Of a stretch of DNA of 64,000 nt, positions 30,296 to 50,967 are shown in pieces. Location of the stretch: assembly GCA_003344405.1 (NCBI GenBank), contig NOWV01000008.1, forward strand, positions 62,001-126,000, in the 5' to 3' direction. How positions within the stretch are numbered: the stretch's first letter is position 1; each line of letters starts with the position of its first letter. The notes under the pieces are model-generated. The model saw only the letters and a list, made by a program, of their open reading frames with translations, was not told the DNA's origin and did no database searches. Origin of the DNA: Trichoplax sp. H2 (lineage: Eukaryota > Placozoa > Uniplacotomia > Trichoplacea). A program made the translations under genes and the position numbers.

Positions 30296-31698
30296 TTAAG
30301 CCGTTGTAGCTGGTAAAGTCTTCATCTCTTGGCTATTATTTTCATCTTCTTCATTAATAGACTCTAAGACATTACCATGCTTATATTTTAGTTTGTGGAA
30401 ATTGTATTTACGTGAAGACGTCGAACGTTTTGATGAGACAAACTTTAGTAAATGAAATTTTCTTCTTGGGCGATAGATACCACTATCAATTAATTGTTGC
30501 CTAATTTCTTCATCGCTCTCCCATCTCTGTCTTTTCTGCCATGGTTTCGATACAACCACTGCAATAATGACAACAACAGACAAGATGGTAATACTGGTAA
30601 TACTCCATATCATCATTTGTTTATGACTGATGGACGATAAATTGAACAACGGATTAATTTGAGTGCTGTTAGTCTTGCTGATCTCATATTTATACAACGG
30701 AGTATCAGTAGAATGATGATCGGTCCTTGCATGTAACTCCGGATAACGTATATAGTGTCCTTCAGCTGTTTTTACCTAGCGAAGTAGGATTACGTTGAAT
30801 AAGATTTTTTAACGCGACAACAATGTAAAATTTTCAGCTCTATTTCATATTGCTATATTAGATTAGAAAACGCTAGGATATATAACAATTTGCTATTAAA
30901 AATAATTAACTTAAAACAAAGGATACAAAAATACTGAATCAAATTTAAAATTCTGTAAGTACAATAAATATTTTGACTCCTTTACTATAGCATTATGCAA
31001 ATCCACCTTTATAGGCAGGAGTAATAGAAGATATATTAGTGAACTAAGTCTTGACTAATTTCTACCATACAAGAAGATAATCAAGTGATATGCAGCTAGT
31101 TCAATCCATTACGGACACATTAGCTGCAATTGTTGAAATCTAAAGAAACAATATGAGGTTGGCGGATTGATTCTAGATATGAAGGCTCTAATTGGATATC
31201 CGCATCCATAAAGATATTGATAATGTATAAGATTGTAGGCAGAGATTTTAATCTCTATTATGATAAATGTACTATAGCTTTACATAAATTTACACAGTAT
31301 CTTTAAATACATCAGAGAGCGCACTAACAGAGAATTTGTATTTACTGTTAAAATAAATGATCGTGCAATAGACAGAATATGCTTCTTTCGTTACAATCAA
31401 AACTGTTCCACTTCGTCGTGAACAACAATGTAATAGACATGAAAAACATTGAATAGAAGGATTCTTTGTCTAGTACAGCATCAATATTCAAAATAATTGC
31501 TTGTATCCAGTAGAATATGCTACTATTAATCGCTACGACGCCATAATTAAAAAAAAAATTACTCACATAGAATTGGTTATGTTGATTTAAATGAGGGATC
31601 GATTTGATAGTAGAAGCTGATACATGATTCTGGTTGAACAGCATTGTATTGATAATAAGGTATACCATAAGCGATATTTTAACGTCCTTAATCTTCAT
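30296..31698 (-). CDS. Unrecognised small single-pass membrane protein with signal peptide
   Basis: Two exons, 31698-31567 (ATG) and 30775-30296 (TAA), join at TAT|GTGAGT...CGCTAG|GTA in phase 0 and give 203 residues. Residues 1 to about 28 look like a signal peptide: Lys-rich start, hydrophobic core SLMVYLIINTMLF and a SAS-type cleavage region. The predicted outer part (about 29-97) has two N-glycosylation sequons, NST at 80 and NLS at 89. Residues about 98-121 form one hydrophobic segment. The tail (about 122-203) is strongly basic after the membrane (KPWQKRQRW) and then contains acidic runs ESDEE and EEDENN. There is no cysteine in the whole protein. I do not recognise a family. Topology is predicted type I. 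An additional small exon between the two cannot be excluded. Confidence 0.6.
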
Positions 31699-34600
31699 TT
31701 TTTCATCCTATAATGTTTAATAATTGCTAAGTAGTACTTAAGAATATATTTCGTAGTTTACAACATGTCCAGCGAAATAAGTAATACGCTAAATGTAGTA
31801 CTGTGCTCAGTTGTATATTCAAGTGATAATATAGTTACCTTTAAGGTCACAAAATCGGTGACAAGTTCAAACTTTGACGATTACTATAATCATTTCTTTT
31901 CCGAAGGGTTTGCTATCCAGGCCTTGATTTAGGGTATAAATGATTTCTTACACATTGCTTGACTTTGTATAGCTCAATTACGGCAAAAGGGCTTCTCGGT
32001 AGCGATTATAAACATATGTTTTACCCATATGCTTAAGGTATTTTATTCCTTTACATGATTGAATAGACCAACAGATATCGAAAAGATAAAAAGGTCACAA
32101 CATTCTGTTGTTATGGGAATTGAAATACAGTTACTCTGTACGTAATTTAATTTCTAGATTTACAACCGGTTCTTTAATCTGATTTTAAGGATGTAAATTA
32201 AGGCATTATGAAGTTACATAAAGCAGGTAGAACTATAATTATCTTAACATATCTATATGCAGAAGCTTAACTTACAGCAGTAGTAATTGATTCCTAATTA
32301 ATTAATGATTAGTGGGCCCTAAAAGTAATCAAACTGACTTATGAATCGTAAATAATTATAGAACCAATTTATTTTAAGCAAGATATTTACCCTACATAAA
32401 TAAATTAAATATTCTATCGTCTGTCCTATCTTACAGTAGTAATAATAATCTGATATAATATCACTCACTTCCTTATTAACGGTTATGTTACCATAGTAAA
32501 ATATTCTACAGAACCAGTAATTTTAACAAAGATTTATATTCATCACATTTTAGGTGTAAGTATAAGTATTTTGCCATCCGCTTATATTAAAAGTAGTAAG
32601 GATAATCTGAAATTTGGTAAGCAAATTAGCGATTTCCTCTTTAACATTATGTTGCAACGGTAAAACTAGTCTGAACAGTGATTATAATATAGCATTGCAT
32701 CCATCAGTTACACTGGAAGTTGATCACGGCTGAAAAAATATTGTACTGTCGACAATACAACAGCAAAGAATTACCATTATATATATATATAATCCAAAGG
32801 AAAAATTATAAATAATTTCATATATGTTCTTAACATTCGTACATGATTAATTAGGTATTTCATCTATTTATACACCTGATAAATTCATTAATAGAGGTAA
32901 ATAATAATTATTCTATGGCTTGGATGTTGCTATTCGTTCAAAACAGCACATGACTGATCAATTAAGATCAATTTCTAAGTAAATAATTCATAAATGCAAG
33001 TCGATATCAAAGTGCAAAAAAACTAATTTGAGCATTTCATTTTGCGTGCCTGTATTAATTTGTATATTGATATATCCAAAAATGACATCCATTTTCGATA
33101 TTCTATGTAAATCGAAGCTTTGGTGATCATCTATTTATATATTGCAGGGACTGAATACGGAACCTAGAATTACTTATATTACCTGAATTTGTATGAGAAA
33201 AATTAATTTTTACACGCTTCACTAGGATATCAATTTAGATTATTCTTTGGTCACAATACCTCCACAATAAATCACGGCATAATTCAATAAATTTATAGTA
33301 GGTTACCGAATTTATTATATTTACCTTAATAAATTATAATATTATCAATGCCAAAGAGCTGTATCAAGTAGTACTTTAAAAAATGGCGCTCATTTTAACC
33401 ATCAAGTGGTGTAATAGATGCATAATAATATTGGTAAATAATTAGAATATTAACCTAGTTAAGAGATTAGTACTGCTCAAGACGTAACTTCGTAATACAG
33501 TCTAATATACAGAACATATATAATTTCTCATCCATTTCAAGTTTTGTGCAAGTCTAGCGTTAGATGGTATTATTATTTATAATTATCAATCGATGGTGCA
33601 GGAGACCACCGTATGCCAGAGTCTATCAGATGTTTATAGAATAACTTAAAATGCTGCGTGTACTGGTACGTATCTAATATCCGATGAATTTATCATTTAG
33701 TCCCAATAGTAAATTTAATCACATATTCATAGAATGAATATTAATTGCACGATGCACACCATACAACTTTAAGTAATCTATCAAGGAAAAAATTAATATT
33801 CGGTTGTACTATATTACCATGAACTGACAGGAAAAGATATAATTAAAATCATTGTAGATAAATTTATAAACTCATAAATCTCTCAAAGAAAAACCACGCG
33901 CAAATCAAACAACACAGTCAGCGCCGTAAACATAGTCTTAACAAATCAAGTTTTAATCCCTTAAAATAAGGTAATTCATACACAATAACGTGATAAAAGT
34001 ATCAGATTTGAAGTTACAGTACAACACCATCAATATTCTACATAGTGTACGTTCATATAATTCAAATAGCTACGTATTACACAGATCTGTCCTCGGATGA
34101 CGGTATTCTGATATTTATCGTAATTTTTTTCTTTCTGTACGTTGAGAATGGCAGAAATTCGAGGCAATAACTAGCTTTACAATATTACATTCAGTAAACA
34201 AAGCTGATAAACGTGGAATAATATAATATTATAATTATTAACTATTATGATGATGTAATAAAGACCATCTGACCAAAGCAGAAGCCAAATCGGTAACATT
34301 GCACGTTAATAGTTGCAAGTATTCTTTACTACCATAGCTCGTTGTTATTCTAAAGCTCTCAGTATGGCTATTCGTGATTTAACGCTGGATCTCAGTAACG
34401 CTGTACCAGAAAATTTGCTTTAGCGATATTAACTGATCAATATACTTCTTCCCGTATCCTCAATTTCAAGGTGTTCGACTTGTTGTTAATTTAGAAGTGG
34501 CAACAACAAAAGCTAGCACAAATAACAATAAGATATCTCCAATAGTAATATGGCGATCTAACAAGAATACCAAAAGGAAATGCTAGAGCGTCTACCGAAT

Positions 34601-35433
34601 ATAAAAATCTTGAATTTATAGTTATATAGATATTTTTAGAATGCATTTTAATTACAGCCAATGACAGCGTTTGTTACAAAACGAGGCTAAACATTGGAAT
34701 AAGCGAAGTTACTTAATAGTAGCACATATTATAATGGGTTTAGAGATATCGGGAATGATAATTATTAATGACAGTAGTTAAAATCTTTCCCTCAATTGAT
34801 TACTTAGTAAATTATGATGTTAGCGTTTACAAATAATGGCGCGATATAATGTACTCCTTACAACACTTTCATACAGACATAATAATACAATAATGATTGT
34901 AACTTACGATCCCCGATAATTGAATCGTTCAGTTGCATGCTTATTAATAGGCTATTTTACATGATAATGCTCAAGATTAATCAAATGAGGTATACTTCAG
35001 ACTACGTAACGCCTTGCATTGCTTGCTGTACGAACATCAATCCAGCACTCGGATTTATAATTTTTTATAAGCATCCATTGCAACGAAGGAATGCAAAAGG
35101 GAACTAGTTTGAAGACCCTTAGGCGAAGTGGCGAAAATAATCACTTAAGACTATAATACGAGTTCATCCTATGTTGGTAGTAATAATATTTGCAAACTGA
35201 TCGGTGACTAGTCTAGTTGAGTAGCAATTTTAAATCTTAATGAGAACAAATACATATGTGAAATTATATATCATCTTATAACCAAAGCGCAGCTTAACAA
35301 AAAATTTGAGCAGCCCTATTGCTGTTGCTGTTTTCGATGTTCCTCTGCGGCTTTTTCTAGTTGCGATAATAAGGAAAATTTCAATCAGGATGTTAGAACT
35401 GCGACAAAAGCTTAAATTAATAATTGGCAATAT
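31699..35433. other. Gene-free AT-rich stretch
   Basis: In 3.7 kb I see no exon-like open frame with splice sites, no tandem repeat and no RNA gene, only a short AT dinucleotide run near 32778. Unlike the other spacers it has very few ACTGTACAGT words. It lies upstream of the membrane-protein gene and downstream of the ERK stop, so it may hold a promoter and a 3' untranslated region. Confidence 0.5.
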
Positions 35434-43605
<8,172 letters not shown>

Positions 43606-44003
43606 GGATTCCTTGGTAGATTGCGTCTATTTAATTTTCTCACTATCAAAAAATTCAATAGGTATCACTGTAATCGATGACTAAACTATATGCTGTTGGA
43701 ACAGATTTGTCAATTAATTTGAAGGATTTAAAAGGTTCAATCTTTCCATCACGTCTGTCTGTGTGTGAGGGCGCGTCTGCGCTCCTTTTGGCCTTGCCCT
43801 AGTGTACGACATATACTGTCTTGTACTGCACTTGTTCACCAGGTTACTTTCTTTCCGGCATTTCCGTTTGGTGTACAGGAGTGTACTGATTGGATGACTA
43901 TACTGTATTTATTTGGGGATTATTATTATCATTATTATTATTACAGTATATTATTTTTTTTATTATGATTCAATCTATTAATAATTCTTCTTATTATTAG
44001 ACT
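43606..44003. other. Spacer upstream of ERK
   Basis: Expected promoter side of the ERK gene. It contains an ATT-rich trinucleotide stretch at about 43920-43985. No gene is seen. Confidence 0.45.
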
Positions 44004-44650
44004 GCTAGTCTGCTACAGTGCTACCAATGTCTAGGTCTGCAACCGAACGGTGTCCTTTTTCGCCCCTTTCCTTTCTTCCTTACCGTCAGTATGGCCGTCT
44101 GTCCCATGTTGTTGCAGAAAGATTGAGGTTCAGGCTCAATGAGCTGCTATCAAGCCATAGAGTTATCTGTAGTACTGTGCTAGTTTGCTACAGTGCTGTA
44201 ATGTCGAAGTCTGCAACCGAACGGTGTCCTTTTTTCAACACCTTTCCTTTCTTCCTTACTGTCAGTATGGACGTCTGTCCCATGCTGTTGCAGAAAGATG
44301 CAGCTGCCATCAAGCCATAGAGTTATTTACGAGTTAGTACTGTGCTAGTTTACTACAGTGCTAGTAATGTCTAGGTCTGCAACCGAACGGTGTCCTTTTT
44401 CAACACCTTTCCTTTCTTCCTTACTGTCAGTATGGACGTCTGTCCCATGCTGTTGCAGAAAGATGCAGCTGCCATCAAGCCATAGAGTTATCTACGAGTT
44501 AGTACTGTGCTAGTTTGCTACAGTGCTAGTAATGTCTACAGTAGGTCTGCAACCGAACGGTGTCCTTTTTTCTTCCTTAGTATCAGTATGGATGTCTGTC
44601 CCATGCTGTTGCTGAAAGATGGAGCTGACATCAAGTCATACCTGTACTGT
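44004..44650. repeat. Tandem array, period about 165 bp, four units
   Basis: Each unit contains TCTGCAACCGAACGGTGTCC (near 44035, 44211, 44374 and 44546), followed by a CTTTCTTCCTTACTGTCAGT-type block, GTCTGTCCCATGCTGTTGCA and a CATCAAGCCATAGAGTTATC end, then AGTACTGTGCTAGTTTGCTA. The first unit has an extra insertion of about 12 bases, and the last lacks the middle C/T-rich part. Open frames across it are repeat-driven. Confidence 0.85.
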
Positions 44651-46416
44651 ACAGTACAGTACTCTTTAAATAATCGCATGAAATTTGAGGTACAGACTCT
44701 TAGAATAATGTATCATCGTTTAAGCTATTTACGCTGAGTATCAGAGTAATCGCAGCTGGGCCTACTGTACACTGTACCGAGTGAGTGAGTGAGTGAGTGA
44801 AGTGAGTGTACAGTTATCTGTAGTACTGTGCTGTACACAGTGTACAGTACACTACAATTCCTACAGTGTGCGTACAATGTATTGTAATACTGGAGATCGT
44901 CTGCCAATTTATCGTCGTAACTGCTTACCTATCTTACATGGAGAACTTCAAATTTGTTCAACTGGCCGTCTTAAAAATAGGAACGGACACTTTTAACCGA
45001 AGTAAATTTTATCTTATTTGGATATTTCTTAGTTTCAAGGGTGAGGGCAAACATCTGATACCTCGCCCATGCAAATGGTTAATTTGCGATACACCCTAGA
45101 CTGTACAAGTCGTACAGTAGCTACAGAGGATGACAGTTTGCTTTCGGTTTGAAACCTTTCACGATTTCAATACTGAAAGATGGAGTGAGAAATTTTCAAG
45201 TGTTCGCTGACAGAAATAACACAGTTCATAAATGGTAATGATTTGGATTTTCTAGTTTATTTTGGGCTTCAAACTACAGTACTGTACTCGGTCGGGTGTC
45301 GGTGATCAGAAAATGCCAAATTAATTCATTGAACGCCCCAGCTGGATAGTTCAAACTTCTATACTGTAGTGTACTGTACTGTACTGTACTGTGTGTACAC
45401 TAGTACAATCCTGCAATACAGACAGACAGAGATGCAGTCAGTGTCTCTTTTGAAGTCTTCTTTTATTATACTGTAAAGTACTGTAAAGTGTGGCCTGTGG
45501 GTGTTGTCGCCTTGTCGGCAATTTGTATCCATGTGATCGCAGATCGTTCCATTCGAGGATACAATTTTTGGATCAACTTTTACCAATCCCAAAAACATGC
45601 TTTTAGTATGTATGGATAGCTCTTGACTTTGAGTATCTATATCCCTGATTCAACTTTGCTTTTCTACCTAGCTATAATACTAAACCTAATTTTCCATCAG
45701 GATCAAGATTCATCAATATTAGTCGGCAACTTTCTATAATCAAGACCTTGATATAAACCTACTGTATGCGTATACCGTACAGTACTGTACACTGTACAGT
45801 ATATTATACAGTACAGTCGTAGTTTCCATCGTCCAGGTCCAGGACGGCACATGTTTCAACTGCAAATATTGCAACTTGGCAAAGAATCGAACTACTATTG
45901 TAATTACTGATTACATATACAGTATAGCCTATAATTATTATAATAATGAAAGAATTAATTCGGGTAGATTACGATTGCAGGTGCCGCACTTATAAGAGCT
46001 ATCGTTTCCTTAATCAATCCAGTGATTAGGAATGAAAGTGTCAGCTTGACGCTGTAGTTGTACTTTTGAACACTACCGTCGTACCGTAGCAGCTTGCTAA
46101 ATAGGAGATGCGCCATCTACAGTATACAGTACAGTATACATGTACAGTACATGGTACTGTAGCGTAGCACTGTATTGTACAGTACAGTATAGTCCAGTCC
46201 TTACTGTACAGTACAGTTCAGTACATGGCCAGACGAAAACGTCATTACAAAAGAGGATCATTATGAAAGTTTTTCCCGTCACTCAGTAGCCAATTCCGGG
46301 CAAATAAATATTTATTACGTGGTTTAGTATCGAAACGAGAATGGGCCAAAAAGATGTTTCTATCCTAAAAGGGTACTTGTTACTTAGTAGCTAGGAGTGC
46401 AATATCGTTTACTGCA
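44640..46416. repeat. ACTGTACAGT palindromic-word clusters
   Basis: Dense overlapping copies of TACTGTACAGTA-like words occur at about 44640-44662, 44762-44870 (with a GTGA microsatellite), 45275-45290, 45360-45405, 45775-45830 and 46125-46225. They are separated by AT-rich sequence with no supported gene. Confidence 0.65.
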
Positions 46417-46675
46417 CTGAGTGTACTTTAGTATTGCGCTCTTATGCATTTATTTTGGTCGATTTTGCACTCTGATCGTCAAGCACCAGTCACTGCACAA
46501 AGAGGCCTGAACAATCAATAAATAAGTTTATTTACTAGACTGTGGTCTCTAAACTGAGTGTACTTTAGTATTGAGCTCTTATGCATTTATTTTGGTCGGT
46601 TTTGCACTCTGATCGTCAAACACCAGTCACTGCACAAAGAGGCCTGAACAATCAATAAATAAGTTTATTTACTGG
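46417..46675. repeat. Two-copy tandem duplication, period 137 bp
   Basis: The copies start at about 46417 and 46554 with CTGAGTGTACTTTAGTATTG, continue through CACCAGTCACTGCACAAAGA and end with CAATAAATAAGTTTATTTAC. They differ at only a few positions, so the duplication is recent. Confidence 0.85.
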
Positions 46676-48044
46676 AAAATGGTTCGAACTTTTTTTCTCC
46701 AATCAATCAATAACAGTCCTTAGAACTGCCCTATACTGTACAATACTGTACAGTACTGTGTACTGTACGTAGACGGTAAATAAATAATAATAATACAGTA
46801 CAACGCTGTACTGTATTGTAGTCTCAATAGCTCGTTGTCGTTGACAAATCTGTTAGTATTTATTATTATTTACCTCCTGCATATTGCATTTTTTGTGTGT
46901 GATACCTGTACATTGTGCAGTACAGGCCACACGGGGGTATACAGTACAAGTATCATAAACCTACAGCACTTTTGCACAGACAACCTTGGCCTCTTCATTC
47001 ATAAATAAATAAATGATAAAGAAATTCTACAGTATAGAACATTATACTGTAGGTCGTCAATAACGTAATGACTATCGGCTGAATGTACAGTGTATGCGTG
47101 AAGTACTACAGTATATCTACAGTATGTCATATACTGTACATCTACTGTATACCTATACCATATATCTATATGTTATAAAATATATATATAGTATTTAACA
47201 TTACACCTGGACAGAAGTTATTATTATTGCCTTTCACCTAACGACGCATTGATAAAACATTGGCATGTTGCTAATTATATTAGGCGAAAGGACTATAAAG
47301 CATCTGCGAAATAATTAATTTTTTTTGTCTTATCCTTCTCCGCACTGTGTACACGTCTTTACAGCGCTTCCCAAAGATTTTCTTTTTTTTTATTCTCGAT
47401 ATTGGCTAATATTGTTGCCACCAAGTCGTAGACGATAGCATTCCAATCCAACGAGACTGCAGCGAATGTTTATCGCTCTTACTGCATTCGTCTTAATTGA
47501 GACAAATTCATTTAGATTTATTGCATTGTTTCCAAATCTCTTTTGACGTCACCTATTCGATGCTGTCTCGCCTGCTGGGCTAAAATTTTCAACATTGATC
47601 CCTTGTAATCGATCAATCGTGGTTCTCTGGTACTTAACTTCCATAGTGGCTCTTATCCTTGTTCTATATTGAAAGAGTTCTTTCCCTTCTTCCATGTTAT
47701 TATTATATCGTCGCTTTCCCGATCGGGTATATTGGCTTGTTTATTATTGCGTAACGGATTAATCGATACAAGACCGAAGTGATTCAAGACTGCCATCCAA
47801 ATTTTTCTTCATCTCTTGGTAAGTTCATTCATCTGTGATCCCGATAATAAATTGTCTCTACCATTGATCATGATTACTCTATACGATAAATCACATTGGT
47901 ACGGTTGTAATATACTCAATTTTGCTTCTCTTTTAACAGGGGGACTGACGAGTATTCGCTGTAGCGACGGAATCTCTACTGACCATAGTTTCGTGCGACG
48001 ATTGGAAAAGAAGAAGAATTTTAACCAAAGTACTGTCAACCACT
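46676..48044. other. Spacer upstream of Yippee-like gene
   Basis: Palindromic words recur at about 46733-46820 and 47040-47165. The last 700 bases before 48045 are free of repeats and probably hold the promoter and 5' untranslated region. A 267-bp open frame at 47816-48082 overlaps the Yippee start in another frame and has no recognisable features. Confidence 0.5.
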
Positions 48045-50967
48045 ATGAAGACCTTTCAGACATATCTCAATTCTTTATGTAATGGTACATATAGTTGTAT
48101 TCGCTGCCGGGCTCACTTAGCGGATCATAGCGAATTGATCTCCAAGGTAATTATTTAATTTACATGTACACTGTACAGCATATCTCGTACATGGATAGGC
48201 CAACAGAATTGAACCGGGTAGCTTTTTTTCTCGTAAACGTAACATTTGAAGCGACGTCGTTCCAAGTATGAATGCACTCGTACTATGGTATAAGTTTTAT
48301 ATGCGCTAAAGGATGGTACATATCGATGTACTAATTGCCATCGAATTTAGCTTCTGTATACTTTCGGTAGTTCATCATTCGTAACCATTGTTAATGTTTT
48401 CTCTGCAAATCTTGTACAGTACGTTAGTAAGTTCCAGCAGTCGATTGCTGTACCAAGGAAAACTACTCCTGTAAACATTAGTACCGTATTGCCTGCAAGT
48501 TCAATTCATATCATTTCTATATGATACTGTACTGTAGCCTAGCCATTTTTTAATATACAGATGCTATAGGTGCGAGTTCGTACTTCATTCTTGGACTGAT
48601 TGAATCGATTCTTCACGCAGTCAAGTACGACTACTTCACCAAGACGATACTGTTAGAATTGGTCATATAAAAAATAGTAAAAGTAATCTCAACTTCTCTA
48701 GACACAGATAAACTGCAAAGCTACAATTTGTAGACGTAGATAGCCCTTGGGCAAATGACAGCATGAAGCTTAAACGCATAAACTAATTGATTTTCTTTCA
48801 TCTTTATGATCTTCCTGGTAATTCTATTCTCAGTCGTTTCAAGGTAGCCGAGGACGTGCATACTTATTTAATTCAGTGTAAGTAAAATGAGTGATAATAG
48901 AACTAGTATTTTGAATGTTGAACGGTTTATATCGTAAAATCCAACTCTAAAGTGTTTAGAATGGCTAGCTGATGAAGTAGTACTGATAAATGCTGTGAAA
49001 TTATAATTTCTTAATCCGCATTACACGATAATCATGCTATGCTGTATGTTGTACACGTAAGAAAAAAAGTTCATTTATTATTATCGACATCTTCCTTTTG
49101 TTATTGTTTTATTTTTTTTGTGTGCATTTGTTGACTTTTTGTTATTGGTATACAGACGTACTGACAGCCAGACATTGTACTCCTCTACTTGACTGCTCAG
49201 TATGCTATAGTACTCAACTCATACAGTAGACTATTGGACGAGAAAGAGAAAATATTTTCTTCACATAAATATGGAGATAATATGGACAGTAATAATATTG
49301 AAATTATCTCTCTCTGACTTGTATTCTAAAAAAGCAGCGCTAACTCGGAGTACACTTCAGGGCAATATTTGAAGTCTACTTCTTGGTACCGTGTTGACCA
49401 CCTCATTACAACAGTGTTCCATCTTGATAGTAGTGCACTGCAGAAAATCAGAAATGGAACTATTTGTTTTCGTCATTTTCACCATTCATTAATTAATAAA
49501 TTCCATTTATTATCATCTCAGTATAATAAAAACGAGGAAGCTAAAAAAGGACTTGCTTCTAGAGTATACAGTACTGTAGTACCATATTATTAATGATAAT
49601 ACGGAAATTTTGAAATGTTGTAGCAAATTGCCGTTAAATTATTTCGGTTTAAAATTACCGGTTTAACAGATCTTACGATCCGCAAAAGTCAATTAATTCA
49701 CACTAGAATCATTTCTGTCTTTTCGTAAGAAGTTGTAGCAAATTGCCGATAAATTATTTCAGTTTAAAATTACCGGCTTAACAGATCGTATGATCCGCAA
49801 ACGTGAATTAATTCACACTAGAATCATTCCTGTCTTTTCGTAAGAAGTTGTAGCAAATTGCCGATAAATTATTTCAGTTTAAAATTACCGGTTTAACAGA
49901 TCGTATGATCCGCAAACGTGAATTAATTCACACTAAAATCATTTCTATCATTTCGTAAGAAGTTATATAAGAAAATTTCGTGTCCTGCTCGACGTACAGT
50001 ACTACGAATGACATCGACTAAAAAAGTGCCCTACTTTAATATTACTGTACTACAGTATTATTTCATAACTATACTGTACAGTATACCACCCGATACAGTA
50101 TTATACAGTATTGCATAGAGAATGCAAAAGATTCGTCACCCTTTCATGTCGTCCCTAATAATATCGCAGTAACGGTATTAATGAGGATAATTCCGTAGAA
50201 GAACTATACTTTGCAGCTGCTTATACTATATTTGCTGCTGCAGTTTTACGATATAATAACTGTACCTCAGGACATTTCGCTTTTGGCTTTACTGTATTAC
50301 CTATTTCTATTATTCAACTACTCGAATGCTAGAATATATGACAATAATAATTAAGTAATATAATCTATAGTATATCGTATAATATGAAGCTAAGTTTCAA
50401 TTTACGAACTGCAATACTTGTTTAATTCTCGTATCTATAGTGTAAACATTAGCTGCGGTCCTGCGGAACAACGTTACTTATTGACTGGATTACATGTCGT
50501 CTGTGATATTTTTTGCGAATGCTGTAAAGCCCCACTAGGTTGGAAATACGTAAGTATTGACTTGTTTGAAGAAAATTATTCATGAATTATAAGAATATAA
50601 TTAATAAAGGGTCAATACTGTAATCTGATGATGACCGTATGGTCAATCAGAACTGATTACAGCTGCAGTATTATTCTGTAGTATAATGATTGCCATCATG
50701 TTACAATTAGACCTACTGCTGTTTTACTCAAGTAAACATGTAGTGATGTATTACGCAAGCATTTATTCTGACAGTACCAAATGCCTAGCGAATACAACAG
50801 ATTGAATAATATATTTCTCGTGTGTATACCCACAGGAAGAAGCTTGTGAATCAAGTCAAAAATACAAAGAAGGCAAATACATAATTGAACTAGCCCATAT
50901 GATTAAAGATAATAATTGGATCAATAATCAAGTATCCGATCGTCCCTTTAAAGCTGAAGTAAATTGA
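48045..50967 (+). CDS. YPEL: Yippee-like zinc-binding protein
   Basis: Exons 48045-48146, 48834-48877, 50441-50549 and 50836-50967 (TGA) join in phase and give 128 residues. The protein begins MKTFQTYL and has [88 protein letters not shown]. Cysteines at 18/21 and 74/77 form the family's C-X2-C-X52-C-X2-C zinc site exactly. Vertebrate YPEL1-4 are associated with the mitotic apparatus and nucleus. YPEL5 is more distant. After KDNNW the protein continues for about 17 residues to ...FKAEVN, where YPEL1-4 end within one or two residues. A short upstream methionine extension seen in vertebrates (MVKMTRS) is absent here. Confidence 0.93.
48878..50440. other. Yippee-like intron 2
   Basis: A 1.56-kb intron that contains the three-unit tandem array at 49612-49970 and a few TACTGTACAGT words at about 50035-50115. 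No coding sequence is supported. Confidence 0.6.
49612..49970. repeat. Tandem array, period about 117 bp, three units
   Basis: Units start with GTTGTAGCAAATTGCCG at about 49617, 49733 and 49850 and end with TTTCGTAAGAA. Internal shared blocks are TTTAAAATTACCGGTTTAAC and GAATTAATTCACACTAGAAT. The second and third units are closer to each other than to the first. Confidence 0.88.

Noticed and set aside
47816-48082. 88-codon open frame overlapping the Yippee start
   Set aside because: It is in a different frame from the clear Yippee exon, has no recognisable motif, and a similar-length frame exists on the opposite strand.
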